Assembly (NCBI RefSeq): GCF_026745355.1
Contig: NC_079209.1
Coordinates: forward strand, 7,278,984 to 7,342,983
Direction: 5' to 3'
DNA: 64,000 nucleotides
Source: Beta vulgaris subsp. vulgaris
Lineage: Eukaryota; Streptophyta; Magnoliopsida; Caryophyllales; Amaranthaceae
Shown: in pieces, positions 1 through 10,533 of the stretch
How the letters are laid out: the number at the start of each line of letters is the position of its first letter
Numbering within the stretch: position 1 is the stretch's first letter
The notes under the pieces: model-generated
Told to the model about the DNA's origin: nothing
Databases searched by the model: none
What the model saw: only the letters and a program-made list of their open reading frames with translations
Made by a program: the position numbers and the translations under genes

Positions 1-1286
1 GATTTTCCCAAGAGATTTTTGACTAATTCGTTTCCTCCGAGGAATATAAAAGTTATTTTTTTTATATAATGTCGAATTTTTTATATTATTTGTTAGTACA
101 ACATTAGTAATTTCATATGCAACATTTAACATTTATCATAAAATATTGCTATAATTAAATATTAACATTTAATTTTGATATTTTTAACTTAATAGTTGAA
201 AGAAACTTACTTCATTTATTCATAAAATTTCATGGGAGGAAGGTTATATGTTATTTCCTGGGAGAGGAATTAGATTTTTTTTTTTTGTGGTTAAAAGAAC
301 ACCCATTTGCTATAAATAGGTTATAGTTAATTGTTTTTTAGTCGAATTGTCATTTCAATTCAATATTTCTAATCCTTTATTGTCAAATAAAGAAGCCTTA
401 TATGCATCTCATCGTGAGAGACTAAAATGACATCTCATTGATACCAAAGTAAGGTTTACTTGGTATCAAACTCAAAGTTTTTTTTGATAATAAAAGATCA
501 AATTAAACAATTAAAGCTTGAGTGGAGTTGCCCAAGTTAGTATCACAGTACACGTTCTCCTCGTGGAGGATTCTTGAGTTCCAAAACTCAAAGTTGATAC
601 CAAAGTTTATTTGCACTTTGGTATTAAGTAAATATAACTAGTATCAAAGCTCAAATTTGATACCAAAGTTAACTTACAGTTTGGTACCCAATAAGTATAA
701 TTGGTACCAAAGCTCAAAGTTGATACCAGAGTAAGAGTTACTTTAGTATTGGTACCAATTTTAATGAATTGTATCAATTTTATAAGTTAGTTATTTTATT
801 TTTTTGCGCGAAATGTTAATAGTGCCTTTGTAATAGATCATTTTGACCTCTCATAATAAGACATTATTTATCTTCTTCCACTATTGTTTTTTAGCCAAAT
901 TGTCATTTCAATTCGATATTCCTAAATCCTAATCCTGTTTTACCCAAAACTTCTTCCATTAGCTTCACTAGCTTTAATAATAAATCCTCTATTTACCAAC
1001 CACAAATATGAGTTCAAGTTCAATAGTTGATAAATTTGCAGTCAGAACATTTTCCTTCAAACCGATACAACATCAATTGAATTTCAAAAACAGCAATAAA
1101 ATCCTTTCAAGAGGTGAATTGAATGAAAACAATGCATTAGATAAATCTTTTTAACATCAACATCATCTTAACATATTGAAATACCAAGATCAACACTTTT
1201 TCCTTCTGAAAGAAGCATTACAAAACTGTGTTATCAATAAGATGAGTACATAATGAGATTATCTTTCATCTTGAATCTTGATCAAA
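1..1286. other. AT-rich 3' flank of NPF copy A
   Basis: No gene is visible. A segment near 331-375 (core AATTGTCATTTCAATTC) recurs at about 889-935 as an imperfect direct repeat, bracketing the GGTACC-containing array. The last few hundred bases lie downstream of the NPF stop codon and probably include its 3' UTR; no convincing polyadenylation site could be chosen. Confidence 0.6.
435..770. repeat. Degenerate tandem repeat with TTGATACCAAAG / TTGGTACC units
   Basis: Phrases such as TTGATACCAAAGTT, AGTTTGGTACCC and AATTGGTACCAAAGCTCAAA recur at roughly 60-70-base spacing. Because TTGGTACC and GGTACCAA are mutual reverse complements, the array has local dyad symmetry. No coding potential is seen. 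It could be the core of an old MITE, but no clean terminal repeats were found. Confidence 0.55.
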
Positions 1287-2051
1287 TTAAAGGTGGTTGA
1301 ACATGTTGTCTTCAGTTTCATCATACTCTGGCTCTTCCAACTCTTCTAACACTGAATCGTTATAGCGATAGAAGTATGCCACAATAATATAGATAACAAG
1401 ATTTACAGCACTTAATGCAGCTAATACCCAGTAATAGTTGTCTAATCGACTCTTGTTTAATGTACTTTGAAACCAATTTATTCCACCAATCTTTTGGCTA
1501 ATCTTTCCTACTACATAAACCGAAAGCGCGCTTCCCATAAATCCAACTCCAAACACACCTAATTGGAGATAATTGAAGTACGTAATCATAGACGGAGGAG
1601 CTTGATCACTTACTAGATATGGAACACTCCATTCGCGAATTCCATCTAAAGCACCAAGCAATGCGAATTGTGGTAAAAGCCAAAATATGGTCATAGGCAC
1701 TCTGTCATCTGGCTTATCAATTAAGCCATGACTCTTCACAATTCTTAGCCTTCTTGTCTCGATTTTTGACGCTGCAACGCAGCATAGAATCGAGAATACC
1801 ATTGCTACCGCAACTCCTATAGGAGGAACATAGCGTCTACATGATGTCGAATGTCTAATAATTTTGGTACCCACCATAACAAACAACTTAGAGAAGAGGC
1901 TCTTTGATTGGTCATAGAACCCTAAGAAAAATATCAGAGGGACTTTGATGCGTCCTAATTTCGGGTTCAACGTTGTTGCTTGCTCAAGAAAGTATGTGTC
2001 ACCTATGGCAGATACAACCCCACAAATTATGAAGGTCATCCATAGAGGAAT
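1287..2051 (-). CDS. NPF-A exon 4, 3' part (C-terminal helices)
   Basis: This continues the exon interrupted at 2052 and encodes LWMTFIICGVVSAIGDTYF, FWLLPQFALLGALDGI, the C-terminal bundle (ending LVIYIIVAYFYRY) and an acidic cytosolic tail (LEELEEPEYDETED) before the stop. Length and pattern match the C-terminal half of NPF proteins. If transcribed, the insertion would replace these helices with retroelement sequence. Confidence 0.88.
   Translation of the reverse strand: MPLWMTFIICGVVSAIGDTYFLEQATTLNPKLGRIKVPLIFFLGFYDQSKSLFSKLFVMVGTKIIRHSTSCRRYVPPIGVAVAMVFSILCCVAASKIETRRLRIVKSHGLIDKPDDRVPMTIFWLLPQFALLGALDGIREWSVPYLVSDQAPPSMITYFNYLQLGVFGVGFMGSALSVYVVGKISQKIGGINWFQSTLNKSRLDNYYWVLAALSAVNLVIYIIVAYFYRYNDSVLEELEEPEYDETEDNMFNHL
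2047..2051. repeat. TSD of copia-1, left copy (GGAAT)
   Basis: This five-base duplication matches 7242-7246. The base before it is also shared (AGGAAT), so a six-base reading is possible, but five is normal for copia elements. Confidence 0.9.
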
Positions 2052-2395
2052 TGTTGAGAGGGGAGCTGTGTGTTGTCCAGCAGCACTACATGGCTGCAGT
2101 AGTACAAGAGCACTACCAATAGTGACTCAGGTTGTTATTATGTTTTTTGTTTGGTAGTGAATATCAGTATGGGATCATGTACCTAGTACAGGTAATGATT
2201 TGTACTTTTGTCTTGTAGCCTAAAAGGTATAGGACAGCTGTCTGTATTGCTGAGGTATATTCCCAGCTCTTGTAGCCTACCTTCATATAAAAAAGGAGGC
2301 TGTTGTTCTCTGGGATTCACAACAAAAAGAAATGAGAAACTCCTGATTGCAAGAGAGATAAACCTTGAGTGAATATTTCAGCATGAATGTCTTTA
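2052..2395 (+). repeat. Copia-1 5' LTR
   Basis: It starts TGTTGAGAGG and ends GAATGTCTTTA, 344 bp. A TATA-like CATATAAAAAAGG near 2284 is a plausible promoter for the element transcript. The 3' end is TA rather than the usual CA. Confidence 0.92.
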
Positions 2396-2408
2396 TGGTA
2401 TCAGAGCC
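2396..2408 (+). other. Copia-1 primer-binding site
   Basis: TGGTATCAGAGCC directly follows the 5' LTR and is complementary to the 3' end of plant initiator-Met tRNA, the standard copia primer. Confidence 0.9.
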
Positions 2409-2509
2409 ACGGCTCTAAACTTTACTACAAATATTTCCAGAAAACCTTCAACCCTTGTTTATAGAAAAACTTTCTCTACTCTCTCAAAATAGGTAGAAAA
2501 AGTAAAAAG

Positions 2510-5500
2510 ATGACTTCCCAACCCACCATTATAGATGTCACTAGTCCTTTGTATTTGCATCCCTCAGATGGGAACAACTTTATGAGCACAGAAAAACTTC
2601 AAGGCTCAACTAATTACAGATCATGGAGGAGGTCTATGGAGATAGGACTTGCTTCAAAAAGGAAACTGGGATTTGTAACAGGTGTTTTAAAGAAGGATGA
2701 GAAGGATGAAGTAAAAAGGGAAGCTTGGGAAACTTGCAATAGTATGATCATTTCATGGATTCTTGGATCTGTGTCTGAATCCATTAAGAGATCCATAATG
2801 TTCATGAGTAATGCAAGAGAAATCTGGAACCAACTGGAGAAGAGGTTCTCTCTAACCAATGGAACCAGAAAATACAAAATCTGTAAAGATTTGTATGAAA
2901 CAAAACAACAAGGTAAGCAGATAAGTGAATACTATACCTTGATGAGATGCTATTGGGAGGAACTTGAGTCTCTAAATGCTCTACCTCCAATAACATCTGT
3001 TACAGCAGAAATTACAAGTTTCATAGAAGCATTGAACAAACAACAAGAAGAGCAAAAATTATTTCAGTTCTTAAATGGACTGGATGAGGTGTTTGGGATG
3101 CAGAGAAGTCAGCTTCTGATGATGAGTCCCTTACCCTCTGTAGAAGTGGCATACAGTCACCTGGAACAAGAAGAAGCACAAAGGGAGGTTCTAGGTCAAG
3201 TAAAAGAAGAAAGTGAAACCTTGGCCATGTTCAGTAAAGGTGCAGGGGGAGCCTTAAATAGTAACTCAACATCTTTGCAATGTTCTCATTGTGGGAAAAG
3301 TGGTCATACTCAGGAGAAATGCTGGTATGTCATAGGCTTTCCTAGCAACCACCCTAAGGGGAGAAGTCAGGGCACAAATCAGTACAAAGGGAAAGCAAAA
3401 ATTGGAGGAACACAAAAGTGGAGTAAAAACAAGAATGGTGGGAACAACAAGGTAGCTGCTCATGTTCAAGGCCAGTTTCATAATGATGCAGCCTCAATGG
3501 GAAGCAGTGCAACCACAATTACTGCACAACAGCTTGAACAGCTACTAAGACTCCTACCTACACCATCAAAAGGGAATGACACTGATGATGAGATGGAAGT
3601 AAACTACTCAGGTATGGTTTCTTGTCACTTTGCTGGTAGTGTGAAGAATGAAGGGTGGATAATAGATTCTGGTGCATCAGACCATATGACTGGTATGTTT
3701 GATGTGTTAACTGACTATAAAGTGTGCACTAAGGAGTCCTTAATTAATCTTCCAACTGGTGAAACTTCCAAGATCACTCACATAGGCAATGTTCTGCTTA
3801 AAAATAATGTAAAACTTCAGCATGTGCTTTACATTCCTGCTTTCAAACATAATCTGTTGTCTGTAAAGAAGTTGTGTCAAGATATGAACTGCAAGGCAGT
3901 GTTTTGTGATAATTACTGTATCATACAAGACTCTGAAAGTCAGGTAGTGAGAGGTGTTGGAAAGGGTGAAAATGGTCTATATTATCTGTTGAATGAACCT
4001 GTGAATGAAACCCTTGGGAAGATAAAGAAGGAAGCAGTTGAGAAAGTTGGAGTACAGGGAAGAAGAGTAGTTTTGAATGCTAGTGCTCTCTCAAATGTTC
4101 CTAGTACTGTGAGGAATGTTCCAAAAGTGAGCAAAGCTACTCTTTGGCATCACAGACTAGGACATGCTCCTCTGAAAAAAATCTCAATGATTGAAAACCT
4201 TGATATGGGAAGTGATAATAAGGATGTATGCCTCACTTGCCCACTAGCAAAGTTCACAAAATTACCATTTGCTCAGAGTGAGTCAAGGGCAAGTGATATC
4301 TTTGAACTGATTCACATGGACACATGGGGGCCTTACAAGGTGAGTTACAGAGGAAAGTTCAAGTACTTCCTCACATTGGTTGATGATCACTCATCAAGAG
4401 TAACTTGGGTACATCTTCTTAAATTGAAATCTGATGCTTATGAAGCAATTCAGAATTTCATCAACATGGTAAAGACTCAGTTTGGGAAGAAAATTAAGAT
4501 CATAAGATCTGATAATGCTCTGGAGTTTGATGACAGTAAATGTAAGCCACTGTTTGAAAAGTTAGGAGTGATACATCAAACATCATGCACTGATAGACCT
4601 CAGCAGAATGGAAGAGCTGAGAGGAAACATAGAAATATACTAGAAATGAGCAGGGCACTAAGGTTTCAAGCTGGTCTTCCTCTTCAATTCTGGGGAGATT
4701 GTGTGATGACAGCAACACACATCACTAATAGACTTCCCAGTATGATATTGAAGAAGAAGAGTCCATATGAAGTTCTTTATGGAAAGGCTCCCAATTACAC
4801 ACACTTGAAGGTTTTTGGTTGCTTGGTGTTTGCTTATAATCCAGAGAGAAAAAAGGATAAGTTTCAAGCAAGGGGGGTACCATGTGCCTTCATTGGGTAT
4901 CCCCTCACACAAAAGGGATACAAGCTTCACAACTTGCTCACTGGTGCCACATTTGTATCCAGGGATGTAAAGTTCTATGAGAACATCTACCCCTTCCATG
5001 TCTTTCACACCACTGAAAGTGTAGATTGCACAGAAATAGAAGCAGCTCCTGAGAGAAGCAGGTGCAATGAATGGGATGATGTGGAAGAGAATCCAGTAAT
5101 AAGAGAAAGGGAAGTGTCAGAAGAAGAAAATGAAGAAGGTAGAATGGAAGATACTGAGGTGAGAAGGACAAGAAGAACACACAAGCCACCTGGCTGGCAT
5201 GATGACTATCATGTCAGTGCTAATTGTGTTCAAAGAATTGGTGAAGCTCATGTCTCAGACAAATTCTGGTGCTTCATGAATACAGTGAATCAAGAACCTG
5301 AGCCTAGGTCATTCAAAAGGGCTGCTGAGCAAGTGAACTGGCTGCAAGCTATGAATGATGAGTTAGAGGCACTGGAAAGCAATGGAACTTGGGAGATAAC
5401 TGAGTTACCAGCTGGAAAACATGCTATAGGGTGCAAATGGTTGTATACAACCAAGTATGACCCTCAGAGGAACAGTAAGAGATACAAGTCAAGACTTGTG

Positions 5501-5836
5501 ATACTTGGCAACAGACAACAGTATGGTGTAGACTATGGAGAAACGTTTGCTCCAGTGGCTAAACTAACCACTGTGAGAGCTCTCCTTGCTGTTGCTGCAA
5601 TCAAAGGCTGGCACACACATCAAATGGATGTGAAAAATGCCTTCCTTCATGGTGAGTTAGATGAAACAGTCTACATGAAATTCCCACCTGGCTATGAAGG
5701 GTATGGATTCAGATTTGATCTTAACTCTCCTAAACCATATACTGAAGGTAACTTTGCTCAAACAAAAGTATGCAAGCTTTTGAAATCATTGTATGGGCTT
5801 AAACAAGCTCCAAGACAATGGTTTGCTAATTGCTAG
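2510..5836 (+). CDS. Copia-1 Gag-Pol, N-terminal 1,108 codons
   Basis: This encodes the retroelement capsid and most of the polymerase. An N-terminal UBN2-type Gag (about residues 60-200) is followed by a CCHC knuckle ([14 protein letters not shown], near 258). Then come the protease ([10 protein letters not shown], near 385), an integrase HHCC domain (HHRLGH near 546; CLTCPLA near 574), and an integrase core with D near 603, D near 667 and E near 703 in NGRAERKHR. The reverse transcriptase starts near residue 958 (NGTWEI...CKWLY). The frame runs into a stop at [13 protein letters not shown] within the reverse transcriptase, while the adjacent frame continues the same domain, so one net base shift near 5826-5835 separates the two parts. 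Domains upstream look intact. Confidence 0.93.
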   Translation: MTSQPTIIDVTSPLYLHPSDGNNFMSTEKLQGSTNYRSWRRSMEIGLASKRKLGFVTGVLKKDEKDEVKREAWETCNSMIISWILGSVSESIKRSIMFMSNAREIWNQLEKRFSLTNGTRKYKICKDLYETKQQGKQISEYYTLMRCYWEELESLNALPPITSVTAEITSFIEALNKQQEEQKLFQFLNGLDEVFGMQRSQLLMMSPLPSVEVAYSHLEQEEAQREVLGQVKEESETLAMFSKGAGGALNSNSTSLQCSHCGKSGHTQEKCWYVIGFPSNHPKGRSQGTNQYKGKAKIGGTQKWSKNKNGGNNKVAAHVQGQFHNDAASMGSSATTITAQQLEQLLRLLPTPSKGNDTDDEMEVNYSGMVSCHFAGSVKNEGWIIDSGASDHMTGMFDVLTDYKVCTKESLINLPTGETSKITHIGNVLLKNNVKLQHVLYIPAFKHNLLSVKKLCQDMNCKAVFCDNYCIIQDSESQVVRGVGKGENGLYYLLNEPVNETLGKIKKEAVEKVGVQGRRVVLNASALSNVPSTVRNVPKVSKATLWHHRLGHAPLKKISMIENLDMGSDNKDVCLTCPLAKFTKLPFAQSESRASDIFELIHMDTWGPYKVSYRGKFKYFLTLVDDHSSRVTWVHLLKLKSDAYEAIQNFINMVKTQFGKKIKIIRSDNALEFDDSKCKPLFEKLGVIHQTSCTDRPQQNGRAERKHRNILEMSRALRFQAGLPLQFWGDCVMTATHITNRLPSMILKKKSPYEVLYGKAPNYTHLKVFGCLVFAYNPERKKDKFQARGVPCAFIGYPLTQKGYKLHNLLTGATFVSRDVKFYENIYPFHVFHTTESVDCTEIEAAPERSRCNEWDDVEENPVIREREVSEEENEEGRMEDTEVRRTRRTHKPPGWHDDYHVSANCVQRIGEAHVSDKFWCFMNTVNQEPEPRSFKRAAEQVNWLQAMNDELEALESNGTWEITELPAGKHAIGCKWLYTTKYDPQRNSKRYKSRLVILGNRQQYGVDYGETFAPVAKLTTVRALLAVAAIKGWHTHQMDVKNAFLHGELDETVYMKFPPGYEGYGFRFDLNSPKPYTEGNFAQTKVCKLLKSLYGLKQAPRQWFANC

Positions 5837-6890
5837 TACTGTGCTGAAAAACAATGAGTTTGTTCAATCTAAAACTGACTATTCACTATTTATTAAAGAA
5901 AATTCAGGTGTGATTGTGGTGATACTTGCCTATGTGGATGATTTGATAGTAACTGGGAACAACTTGGAAGCCATCATTCAAGCTAAACAATGCCTAAATA
6001 CTGAATTCAAGATGAAAGATCTTGGTGAACTTAGGTATTTTCTAGGCATAGAAGTGGATAGGAGCTCACAAGGAATTTTTTTGTCTCAAAGGAAGTATGT
6101 GGGTGATCTCCTGCTTCAATATAATTTGATGAACTGCAGACCTTTGAAGCTCCCTATGGACACTCATGTGAAGTTATTAGCAACTCAGGGTGATCTTCTC
6201 CCACACCCTGAAGTTTATCAAAAACTTATTGGGAAGCTGATCTATTTGACTCTAACAAGGCCAGATATCTCCTACACTGTTCATGTGCTCAGTCAATTTA
6301 TGCACAAACCAACATGTGTTCATCTTCAAGCTGCCAAGAGAGTTCTTAGATACCTTGCTGGCACTCAGAGTCAAGGCATTCTTCTGGCAGCTTCATCTGC
6401 AGCCACTCTGAAGGCTTATTGTGATAGTGATTGGGCTAGCTGCCCCAACACTAGAAGGTCTACATCAGGCTTTTGCCTACTCCTAGGGCAATCCCCCATC
6501 TCCTGGAAATCTAAAAAACAAAGTGTTGTGGCCAGATCAACAGCTGAGGCAGAATATAGGAGTATGGCTATGACTATGTGTGAAGTAATGTGGGTGAAAC
6601 AGCTTCTCAAAGAGCTTGGTCTGAAGCACCTTGGTTCTACCCCCTTGTTCTGTGACAATCAAGCAGCATTAGCTATTGCAGCTAATCCTGTTCATCATGA
6701 AAAAACCAAGCACGTTGGCATAGATTGTCACTTCATTCGAGATCAAGTCACTCAAGGGCAAGTCACTCCTCTCTACGTCCCAACAACTGAACAACTTGCT
6801 GATATACTTACCAAGATTTTGAGTACTGAACAACACAACAAGCTGCTGTCCAAGCTAGGAGTTCACTCCTCCTCCTCACTCCAAGCTTGA
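5793..6890 (+). CDS. Copia-1 Pol, C-terminal RT and RNase H
   Basis: This continues the polymerase in the next frame after the break around 5830; the true continuation begins near that break, not at the upstream ATG. It carries the catalytic YVDDLIVTG of reverse transcriptase, the thumb/connection ([13 protein letters not shown]), and copia RNase H motifs ([24 protein letters not shown]). It ends a few bases before the polypurine tract. The single break could be real or a sequencing error. Confidence 0.92.
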   Translation: MGLNKLQDNGLLIASTVLKNNEFVQSKTDYSLFIKENSGVIVVILAYVDDLIVTGNNLEAIIQAKQCLNTEFKMKDLGELRYFLGIEVDRSSQGIFLSQRKYVGDLLLQYNLMNCRPLKLPMDTHVKLLATQGDLLPHPEVYQKLIGKLIYLTLTRPDISYTVHVLSQFMHKPTCVHLQAAKRVLRYLAGTQSQGILLAASSAATLKAYCDSDWASCPNTRRSTSGFCLLLGQSPISWKSKKQSVVARSTAEAEYRSMAMTMCEVMWVKQLLKELGLKHLGSTPLFCDNQAALAIAANPVHHEKTKHVGIDCHFIRDQVTQGQVTPLYVPTTEQLADILTKILSTEQHNKLLSKLGVHSSSSLQA

Positions 6891-6897
6891 AGGGGAG
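6888..6897 (+). other. Copia-1 polypurine tract
   Basis: TGAAGGGGAG abuts the 3' LTR and would prime plus-strand DNA synthesis. Confidence 0.8.
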
Positions 6898-7241
6898 TGT
6901 TGAGAGGGGAGCTGTGTGTTGTCCAGCAGCACTACATGGCTGCAGTAGTACAAGAGCACTACCAATAGTGACTCAGGTTGTTATTATGTTTTTTGTTTGG
7001 TAGTGAATATCAGTATGGGATCATGTACCTAGTACAGGTAATGATTTGTACTTTTGTCTTATAGCCTAAAAGGTATAGGACAGCTGTCTGTATTGCTGAG
7101 GTATATTCCCAGCTCTTGTAGCCTACCTTCATATAAAAAAGGAGGTTGTTGTTCTCTGGGATTCACAACAAAAAGAAATGAGAAACTCCTGATTGCAAGA
7201 GAGATAAAACTTGAGTGAATATTTCAGCATGAATGTCTTTA
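6898..7241 (+). repeat. Copia-1 3' LTR
   Basis: 344 bp, matching the 5' LTR with three substitutions and no length change. It is followed by GGAAT (7242-7246), the right copy of the TSD. Confidence 0.92.
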
Positions 7242-7364
7242 GGAATCATCCGTATGGTGATCTTGGTTGCTTCAACTTCTGTCACCCTGCAAAGTTTCCA
7301 TTTATGTTGTTCTTGTTGCTCTAAAGTTGGTTGTGGGAGTACTATTGCAGCCTTGTCCAGACAC
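7242..7364 (-). CDS. NPF-A exon 4, 5' part (before the insertion)
   Basis: This part of the last exon starts after a GGTTAG acceptor and encodes CLDKAAIVLPQPT through KLCRVTEVEATKITIRMIP. It stops where copia-1 is inserted. The terminal five bases are the target-site duplication shared with 2047-2051. The reading frame continues exactly on the far side of the element. Confidence 0.85.
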
Positions 7365-7626
7365 CTAACCAATTTAGATAAAAAAGAAGGTAAATTAAAC
7401 CATGAGGCTAACCTGCACTACTCCATAGTCCCATCTTATTCTTCCGATCCTACAAGACATGTCTGGATCACAGAGCATGCATGAAAGACGAAATAAAATG
7501 GTATACATGGAGTAATTACTTAAAAGGAGCAATGGACCATAGTATATATATGAGCTTCAATTATGGTTAGATTACATCTAGACAATGTAGCCAAAGAAAT
7601 GAAAAGGCTAAAGGTAAATACCATAC

Positions 7627-8207
7627 CTAAGACCATCAGTATGAGGCAGCAATGCAGTGTCATTTCCATGGACATCATGTTTCTCGTAAAGCTCATTCGT
7701 ATCTTGAGGATGCCTAGAGAGCACCTTAGAGAAGGCAGCAAAAAACACCCGAAACACAATAGTGAGGGCGCTCCCTCTTGGTCCAACATACTTGTACGAG
7801 CGAATGCCACTCAGAAGAACCACAAGTGAAGCCAATGCAAATATGGCGCTAACACCAAACTGAACTCCCCATGATTTGACGAAGGTGACAACCATGAATC
7901 CGATGATTGGGATTAAGACGCCCATACATGGACCGAGCATGAAACGACACATTGTAGAGCATACAGAGCCACCTTGATCAGCTCTATTTACAGTCGCCAT
8001 GAATTCATTATTAAATTTTTCGGATTGATCACCTACGAAGGGTCCAAGAGAGGTTAAATGACCTGCGATTCCTACAGCTATTAGAACCAATGCAGCATAG
8101 AACAATTGCTTTTGCTGCTCTCCTATGCATTCAGGCTTGTACGCCGTGCAATTTCCTTGTGACTTTCCTAGAACTGGTGGGGTTGACATCCATAACAACC
8201 CAAGTCC
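7627..8207 (-). CDS. NPF-A exon 3 (central helices and loop)
   Basis: This 581-nt exon begins after TGCAG and ends at CTTAG/GTATGG. It encodes GLGLLWMSTPPVLG, a Cys-containing extracellular-type loop (NCTAYKPECIG), LFYAALVLIAVGIAG, and the start of the long central loop ending ALLPHTDGLR. It joins exon 4 as DGLRCLDKAAI, the conserved NPF loop-to-helix transition. No internal stop or frameshift is visible. Confidence 0.82.
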
Positions 8208-9226
8208 CTGCATGTAATGTATAAATCAAAACTTTGCACCAGAGGAAAATTTCATATATCTCTATTATATAAGCCAGGGGAGCTATGGTGTCCTCCTTTA
8301 AAACGTTTTTTTTTTGTCCTTAGCTAAATATATAATTGGATATTCAAATTTTCTACAATATATTCTTTCTTAATTTAAAAATGGGTCAAAATTATAATGA
8401 TAAATTAAACTAAATAAACATTATCAAAGTAACTTGACACAATAAGAAAATGGTTATTTAATTTTAAAAAAAATTACAAATTTAATTTGACTATAAGACC
8501 TTACATCTAATTGTTATACAACAATAGTTATAAATCACATTTCTAAAATTATATTTAAATGAAATTTATTAAGAATATACTCAAACAATCAGATGCGTGC
8601 ATAGAAGGTCAGTATATAATTGTTGCACCATAACTTTTTTTTAAAAAATTGGTAAAAAGAAATCTTCTGAACTACAATTTTTTTTGAAAAAATTGGTAAG
8701 AAGAAGTGTTCGGCTTAGGATTTTCCCTCAATAATTTCAGGTCGAGGTTGGGATTCCCTTGATAAATTCAGGTCGACCATTGGGTCGAGTAAAAAAATTG
8801 TCAGATCTATGACTGTCCCCCTATGAATTTTTATTTGTTGTTTTGGTCACAAACTCACAAGTCATAAACTCTGACTACAGATTTTGTCATTCTGATCACC
8901 AATATATATGTAATGGTACTGGGGACCACCGCCAATGAGTTAAGTGCTTTAATTTCTATATTTAGATGTGATTCCAATTTTCTCTCTCTAGAAATTAAAC
9001 ATTGGTTCCCCCACTTTTTCTATATTTTCCTTAATTATTTAAAAGCGGAAGAAGTATTATATACCATAATCATAAAATTTTACTAACATAAACTTTATAA
9101 GTGAACTCTTTTAGGAACAAGAAACACTTTTTTTTTATAGTTTACTTAATTTTCCAACTATGACTAGATTTAAAACTTTTTATTCTCTATGCCTTAAATT
9201 AGATTTTTGAGGAGATAGTAACTCAC
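8208..9226 (-). other. NPF-A intron 2
   Basis: This AT-rich intron lies between the donor at 9226 and the acceptor at 8208. It contains a Helitron-like 5' terminus from 8259. The exon-2-proximal end, roughly 9060-9226, is shared with the copy B remnant at 37930-38046. No other gene is seen. Confidence 0.7.
8259..8330 (+). repeat. Helitron-like 5' end, copy 1
   Basis: It begins TCTCTATTATATAAG and is followed by GGGGAGCTATGGTGTCC. The same sequence, diverged, recurs at 15682. A TC start after an A fits a Helitron 5' end, but no CTRR end with hairpin could be assigned, so the element's extent is unknown. Confidence 0.35.
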
Positions 9227-9441
9227 AACTGTATAGGAAAGACTGGTGAGGAGCAGGATGCAAAAGTTGCCGAAAAAAGCGTCTGCAAGATAGACAAATA
9301 CAAGAGGCAATACCAAAGCCGAACCTTTCCATATATTGATAATTGCAGCAGCATGTGTAAAATCAAGCTTCCAAATATCGGTCAGGTAAATAATCATCAT
9401 CCATAAAACATAATATGCGAAGAAATCCGCCCACATTATTC
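9227..9441 (-). CDS. NPF-A exon 2 (helices 1-3 region)
   Basis: This 215-nt exon is bounded by an acceptor (GTGCAG) and a donor (GTT/GTGAGT). It encodes hydrophobic segments including YYVLWMMIIYLTDIW and LVLPLVFVYLADAFFGN, typical of the N-terminal bundle of NPF transporters. Joining to exon 3 gives SYTVGLGLLWMS, matching the family pattern at this position. The same exon in copy B is broken by a LINE. Confidence 0.8.
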
Positions 9442-9579
9442 CTGCACTCATCATAAAATTGCGTTAGTTGGAGTCGAATTTGCAAATTAAAATGTAGAAA
9501 ATGTAACTTCCACGTCCAACCAAAGGACCATTATATCTATAATAATATATATTTATACAAAGTTAAGAGGGTGAGATAC

Positions 9580-9604
9580 CTGTTATACGGAAAAATGTCT
9601 TCAT
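9580..9604 (-). CDS. NPF-A exon 1 (start codon MKTFFRIT...)
   Basis: The 25-nt coding part runs from an ATG to an AACAG/GTATCT donor and supplies the first base of a glycine codon completed by exon 2. The frame stays open for a few codons upstream to an AG acceptor-like site, so another 5' exon may exist. The paralogous exon in copy B (51145-51170) aligns but has one extra base. The start is chosen because it is the only ATG in frame with exon 2. Confidence 0.6.
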
Positions 9605-10273
9605 GATTTTGATGTTTTTACTCTTGTTTTCTGCAGAAAAATATGCAACATTTTGATTAGTGATAATAAAGCAAGATATAATCATATCTACTTAATTAAG
9701 AAGAATATACATGAAATTTCAAAAGCTATAGTTAGCTACATATATGAAAATAATACAGAAAGATAGAATCATACCCACTAAATTATGTACAATATATATG
9801 AAATTTCAAGAACTATCAGCTATATATATTAGATATGCATGGTTGATGATGAACAAATAAGGTCTCCGTCCCAGGGAAAAATACAAGATGATGAAGGCAG
9901 ATGAGTTGAGGAGAGGTTATATATAAAATTTCTACTCTTACTAAATGAGTACTAAATGATGATGCACAATAGAATTTCAGGAGTATTATTTTAGTTTATA
10001 TTATTATTACTATAATTTACATACTCCATTTCCATGTGAAATGCATAGATAGTCAGCAGTTGACTTTGACTTGCAAGTTGCGAGTCATCATCTGAATTCT
10101 GAAGTCAACCTTTCTTACTTGAATAAATTGTAGACTTTCCAATTATTAATAAGGCATTAAGAAGCAATAAGCACTAATTGGGTTCTGTTTGATTCAACTC
10201 AAAATATTTTGGAAGGAAAATGATCATTCACCATGAAAATACATGTTTTGAATGAAATACACCATAATATATA
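9605..10273 (-). promoter_or_regulatory. Upstream region of NPF-A
   Basis: No coding sequence is evident. Parts, such as 9850-9990 and 10030-10100, align with the region upstream of copy B (51430-51990), so the duplication included 5' sequence. One conserved block (CAAATAAGGTCTCC, GATGATGAAGGCA) may be 5' UTR. No TATA box can be chosen with confidence. Confidence 0.45.
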
Positions 10274-10531
10274 CTTTTTCTGTTTCAAAATAGTTGCACC
10301 ATTTGCTTTTTCATGTTTGCCAAGACGTTTTCTAAAACTTGATATCTCTAATTGCGTATAAGTAAAAATTATAAAAAGTTGATATTTGAATATTCGTATT
10401 GAGACGAATTTAACAAGATCCCACTTGACTATGTTTTTTCTTATATAATGGTGAAAAAAAGCTTATCAATGTTGGTTGATGAATAGTAACCAAATACCAA
10501 TTAATGGTGCAATTATTTGAAACGGAGGAAG
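10274..10531. mobile_element. Stowaway-type MITE 1
   Basis: Terminal inverted repeats of about 30 bp (left CTTTTTCTGTTTCAAAATAG, right complement CTTCCTCCGTTTCAAATAAT) are flanked by TA on both sides (10272-10273 and 10532-10533). Size, TIR sequence and TA duplication fit non-autonomous Tc1/mariner Stowaway elements. Confidence 0.8.
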
Positions 10532-10533
10532 TA

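Larger units (their letters stand above)
2052..7241 (+). mobile_element. Copia-1, near-intact Ty1-copia LTR retrotransposon
   Basis: This 5,190-bp element has two 344-bp LTRs, a tRNA-iMet primer site, one gag-pol reading frame with a single frame break, a polypurine tract and a perfect 5-bp TSD (GGAAT). Domain order is gag, zinc knuckle, protease, integrase, reverse transcriptase, RNase H, which is diagnostic of Ty1-copia. The LTRs differ by three substitutions and no indels by eye, so insertion is recent. It lies on the plus strand, antisense to the NPF gene it interrupts. Confidence 0.95.
1287..9604 (-). pseudogene. NPF (NRT1/PTR family) transporter, copy A, split by a copia element
   Basis: NPF proteins are proton-coupled plasma- or vacuolar-membrane transporters of nitrate, peptides and hormones, in the major facilitator superfamily. 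Four exons are placed from splice signals and homology: 9604-9580, 9441-9227, 8207-7627 and 7364-1287, the last split by a 5.2-kb retroelement. Counting the duplicated target once gives 1,704 nt, a clean frame of 567 codons plus stop, the usual NPF length. Family-like segments include LFYAALVLIAVGIAG, KLCRVTEVEATKI and DTYFLEQATTLNPKLG, with many hydrophobic helices. The ExxER motif normally found in helix 1 is not seen (IMWADFFAYY instead). A short extra 5' exon is possible, because an acceptor-like CTGCAG lies just upstream of the chosen ATG. The subfamily looks NPF5-like, which is an impression only. As sequenced the allele cannot make a full transporter. Confidence 0.85.
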
